Shown one piece after another: positions 62,636-64,000 of a stretch of DNA of 64,000 nucleotides; position 1 is the stretch's first letter; the number at the start of each line of letters is the position of its first letter. The notes beneath the pieces are model-generated. The model did no database searches. It had not been told where the DNA came from and saw nothing but the letters and a program-made list of their open reading frames with translations. The stretch comes from Psychrobacter sp. Pi2-52. Lineage in GTDB: Bacteria; Pseudomonadota; Gammaproteobacteria; Pseudomonadales; Moraxellaceae. The stretch lies in NCBI RefSeq assembly GCF_904846705.1, contig NZ_CAJHBS010000007.1:1-64000 (forward strand), read 5' to 3'. Both the position numbers and the translations under genes were made by a program.

Positions 62636-62670
62636 ACAATAAAAAACTGGCGCTCCTAAAAGCGCCAGTC
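62636..62670 (-). terminator. metF terminator
   Basis: ACTGGCGCT (62646-62654) and AGCGCCAGT (62661-62669) form a perfect 9-bp stem with a six-base loop. Read leftward it is followed by TTTTT. It lies about 50 bases after the metF stop. Confidence 0.92.
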
Positions 62671-62722
62671 ATTAATAATGTCTTCAGGAATGATTAAAGG
62701 ATATTCTAGAATGCTTACAAGT

Positions 62723-63571
62723 TTAAGCAGTCAATCCCAATGCTTCTACCAAGCGTTTGTTTGGCTCAACTTTGTTCATGCTATAAAAATGCATGGCAGG
62801 TACGCCCTCGGCAATCAAGCGTTCACACAAGCGATAAACCACATCAAAGCCAAACTCACGAATAGCCTTACGGTCATCACCAAAATCTGTCAACTGCTTA
62901 CGTACATAGCGCGGAATATCAGCGCCACAGCTATCAGCAAAACGCAAGAGATTGCTCGAATTGGTAATTGGCATGATACCAGCGACCAAAGGCTGAGCTA
63001 CTGTATCAATACCGCGTTTCTCTAACTTATCACGCAAGTACAGATAGCTGTCAGCGTTGTAGAAAAACTGGGTAATCGACGCATTGGCACCAGCTTGGTA
63101 TTTATTTACCAGATTATCGATATCAAACTCAAAGCTACGCGCTTGTGGGTGCATTTCAGGGTAGGAGGCCACTTCAATATGGAAGTGGTCACCTGAATGC
63201 TCACGAATGTACTTTACCAAATCTACCGCAAATGGTAGTTCACCCATGCCCACCTGACCTGATGGCAAGTCGCCGCGTAGCGCTACTAAGCGTCTAATAC
63301 CTAAAGTCTTATAATACTCAAGCAATTCAGCGATTTCACTTTTGTCATCACCAATACAGGACATGTGCGGTGCGATTTCAGTGGTACCACGCGCACTGAG
63401 TGCCTGTACGATATCTAAGGTGCGGCTACGGGTTGAACCGCCCGCACCGTAAGTTACCGAAAAATAAGCTGGTGACAACTTATTAAGCTCATCATAAGTG
63501 CTGAGAAGCTTTTCGTGACCTTGCTCGGTCTTTGCAGGAAAGAACTCAAAGGAGAAAGCAGGCTTACTCAC
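62723..63571 (-). CDS. metF: methylenetetrahydrofolate reductase MetF
   Basis: FAD enzyme reducing 5,10-methylene-THF to 5-methyl-THF for methionine synthesis. Family blocks are FSFEFFPAKTEQG near the N-terminus, VTYGAGGSTR, LVALRGDLP, the SYPEMHP stretch, QFFYNADSYL, and the PLVAGIMPI region. The start is taken as GTG at 63571: AAGGAG lies seven bases upstream and overlaps the ahcY stop codon. A longer frame reaching 63631 would run into ahcY. This gives 282 residues (E. coli 296). It follows ahcY by 13 bases, so the two form an operon recycling homocysteine to methionine. Confidence 0.95.
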   Translation of the reverse strand: MSKPAFSFEFFPAKTEQGHEKLLSTYDELNKLSPAYFSVTYGAGGSTRSRTLDIVQALSARGTTEIAPHMSCIGDDKSEIAELLEYYKTLGIRRLVALRGDLPSGQVGMGELPFAVDLVKYIREHSGDHFHIEVASYPEMHPQARSFEFDIDNLVNKYQAGANASITQFFYNADSYLYLRDKLEKRGIDTVAQPLVAGIMPITNSSNLLRFADSCGADIPRYVRKQLTDFGDDRKAIREFGFDVVYRLCERLIAEGVPAMHFYSMNKVEPNKRLVEALGLTA

Positions 63572-63584
63572 AGTCAGGCTCCTT

Positions 63585-64000
63585 TTAGTATTTATAAGCG
63601 TCAGGCTTGAATGGACCTTCAACTGGCACACCCAAATACTCAGCTTGCTTTTGGGTCAGCTTGGTTAGCGTACCGTTAAAGCCTGCAACCATCGCAGCGG
63701 CCACTTCTTCGTCTAACTTCTTAGGCAATACTTTTACGTATAGGTTGTCAGTACGTTGGTCAGCTGGCAAGTCAGCGAATTTTTCTTCGAACAGATACAT
63801 TTGAGCCAATACTTGGTTGGCAAATGAGCCGTCCATCACGCGTGATGGATGACCAGTTGCGTTACCTAGGTTTACTAGGCGACCTTCAGCAAGCAAGATT
63901 AGATAATCGTTTTCATCGTCTGAGCGGAAGATTTGATGCACTTGTGGCTTGATCTCAACCCAGCGCCAGTTATCACGCATAAATTGGGTATCGATTTCGG
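63585..64000 (-). CDS. ahcY: adenosylhomocysteinase, C-terminal part (cut by the window edge)
   Basis: Hydrolyses S-adenosylhomocysteine to adenosine and homocysteine. Only the last 138 or so codons are inside the window; the gene runs in from the right edge. The visible part has the typical [20 protein letters not shown] and FANQVLAQ, the [17 protein letters not shown] block, [18 protein letters not shown] and the conserved C-terminal end PDAYKY. The longer C-terminal form with the KPDAYKY tail indicates a functional end. Its stop codon overlaps the ribosome binding site of metF. Confidence 0.95.
   Translation of the reverse strand, partial: EIDTQFMRDNWRWVEIKPQVHQIFRSDDENDYLILLAEGRLVNLGNATGHPSRVMDGSFANQVLAQMYLFEEKFADLPADQRTDNLYVKVLPKKLDEEVAAAMVAGFNGTLTKLTQKQAEYLGVPVEGPFKPDAYKY

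Noticed and set aside
63572..63631. Upstream extension of metF into ahcY
   Set aside because: It would overlap the ahcY coding end, and the GTG at 63571 has a well-placed AAGGAG and begins right before the conserved FSFEFFP block.
1..64000. CRISPR arrays, tRNA or rRNA genes, prophage or integrative element cores
   Set aside because: No regularly spaced repeats, tRNA-like cloverleaf sequence, rRNA segment or phage structural genes were recognised on either strand.

Overview
The window looks like chromosomal DNA of a gammaproteobacterium of the Moraxellaceae, most probably Psychrobacter. I infer this from the AT-leaning base composition, the tsaE-mutL-miaA-hfq block with an unusually long glycine-rich Hfq, the kdsD-kdsC-lptC-lptA-lptB block, and the carboxynorspermidine pathway pair. 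No database search was possible. It is almost entirely a core-genome segment: no rRNA, tRNA, CRISPR array or prophage was seen.

Layout. 1-5640: a DUF924 gene, nspC and a lys1-like carboxynorspermidine synthase (norspermidine/spermidine synthesis), then a secreted Fes-like esterase behind a Fur-box-like site. 5799-7478: htpX, a YnfA-family membrane protein and a 40-residue lysine-rich protein. 7830-12922: queD-tsaE-mutL-miaA-hfq (tRNA modification, mismatch repair, RNA chaperone). 13142-16860: LPS core and transport genes kdsD-kdsC-lptC-lptA-lptB. 17237-23502: radA, rlpA, rodA, a secreted M15 peptidase and a lipoprotein, mostly cell-wall functions. 23654-27010: an M16 peptidase pair and a tiny lipoprotein. 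27305-33287: ftsY, an alkyltransferase, yebC, a potassium channel, an ABC1 kinase and aroQ. 33734-36759: a cold-shock protein, an RhlB-like helicase, a metal-tail SafE-type protein and ccoS. 36875-42276: an ElyC/YdcF-type protein, murB, a tyrosine phosphatase, hslR, a broken excalibur-domain gene and ilvA. 42583-48607: rpiA, argF, alr, dnaB and pdxA. 48730-49745: a small foreign island. 50063-51908: rsmA-apaH. 52104-64000: a mini 2OG-Fe(II) oxygenase, a Gcr-family membrane protein, two tandem acyl-CoA dehydrogenases, a PAS-GGDEF-EAL protein, rsmE, metF and the 3' part of ahcY.

The accessory element is between pdxA and rsmA, genes that normally lie together. A GC-rich transglutaminase-like gene with its own TTCG-loop terminator, and apparently the tail of an upstream gene, sits beside the last 34 codons of an IS3-family transposase. 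rsmA then has its own extended -10 promoter. Other points worth a look: an excalibur gene interrupted by a single in-frame TAA, a 15-bp hairpin at the probable 5' end of the carboxynorspermidine synthase mRNA, a 16-bp palindrome over the likely start site of an hfq promoter, a MutL without a recognisable endonuclease motif, and a Met/His/Asp-rich tail on the SafE-type membrane protein. Several promoters share the extended -10 form TGnTATAAT.
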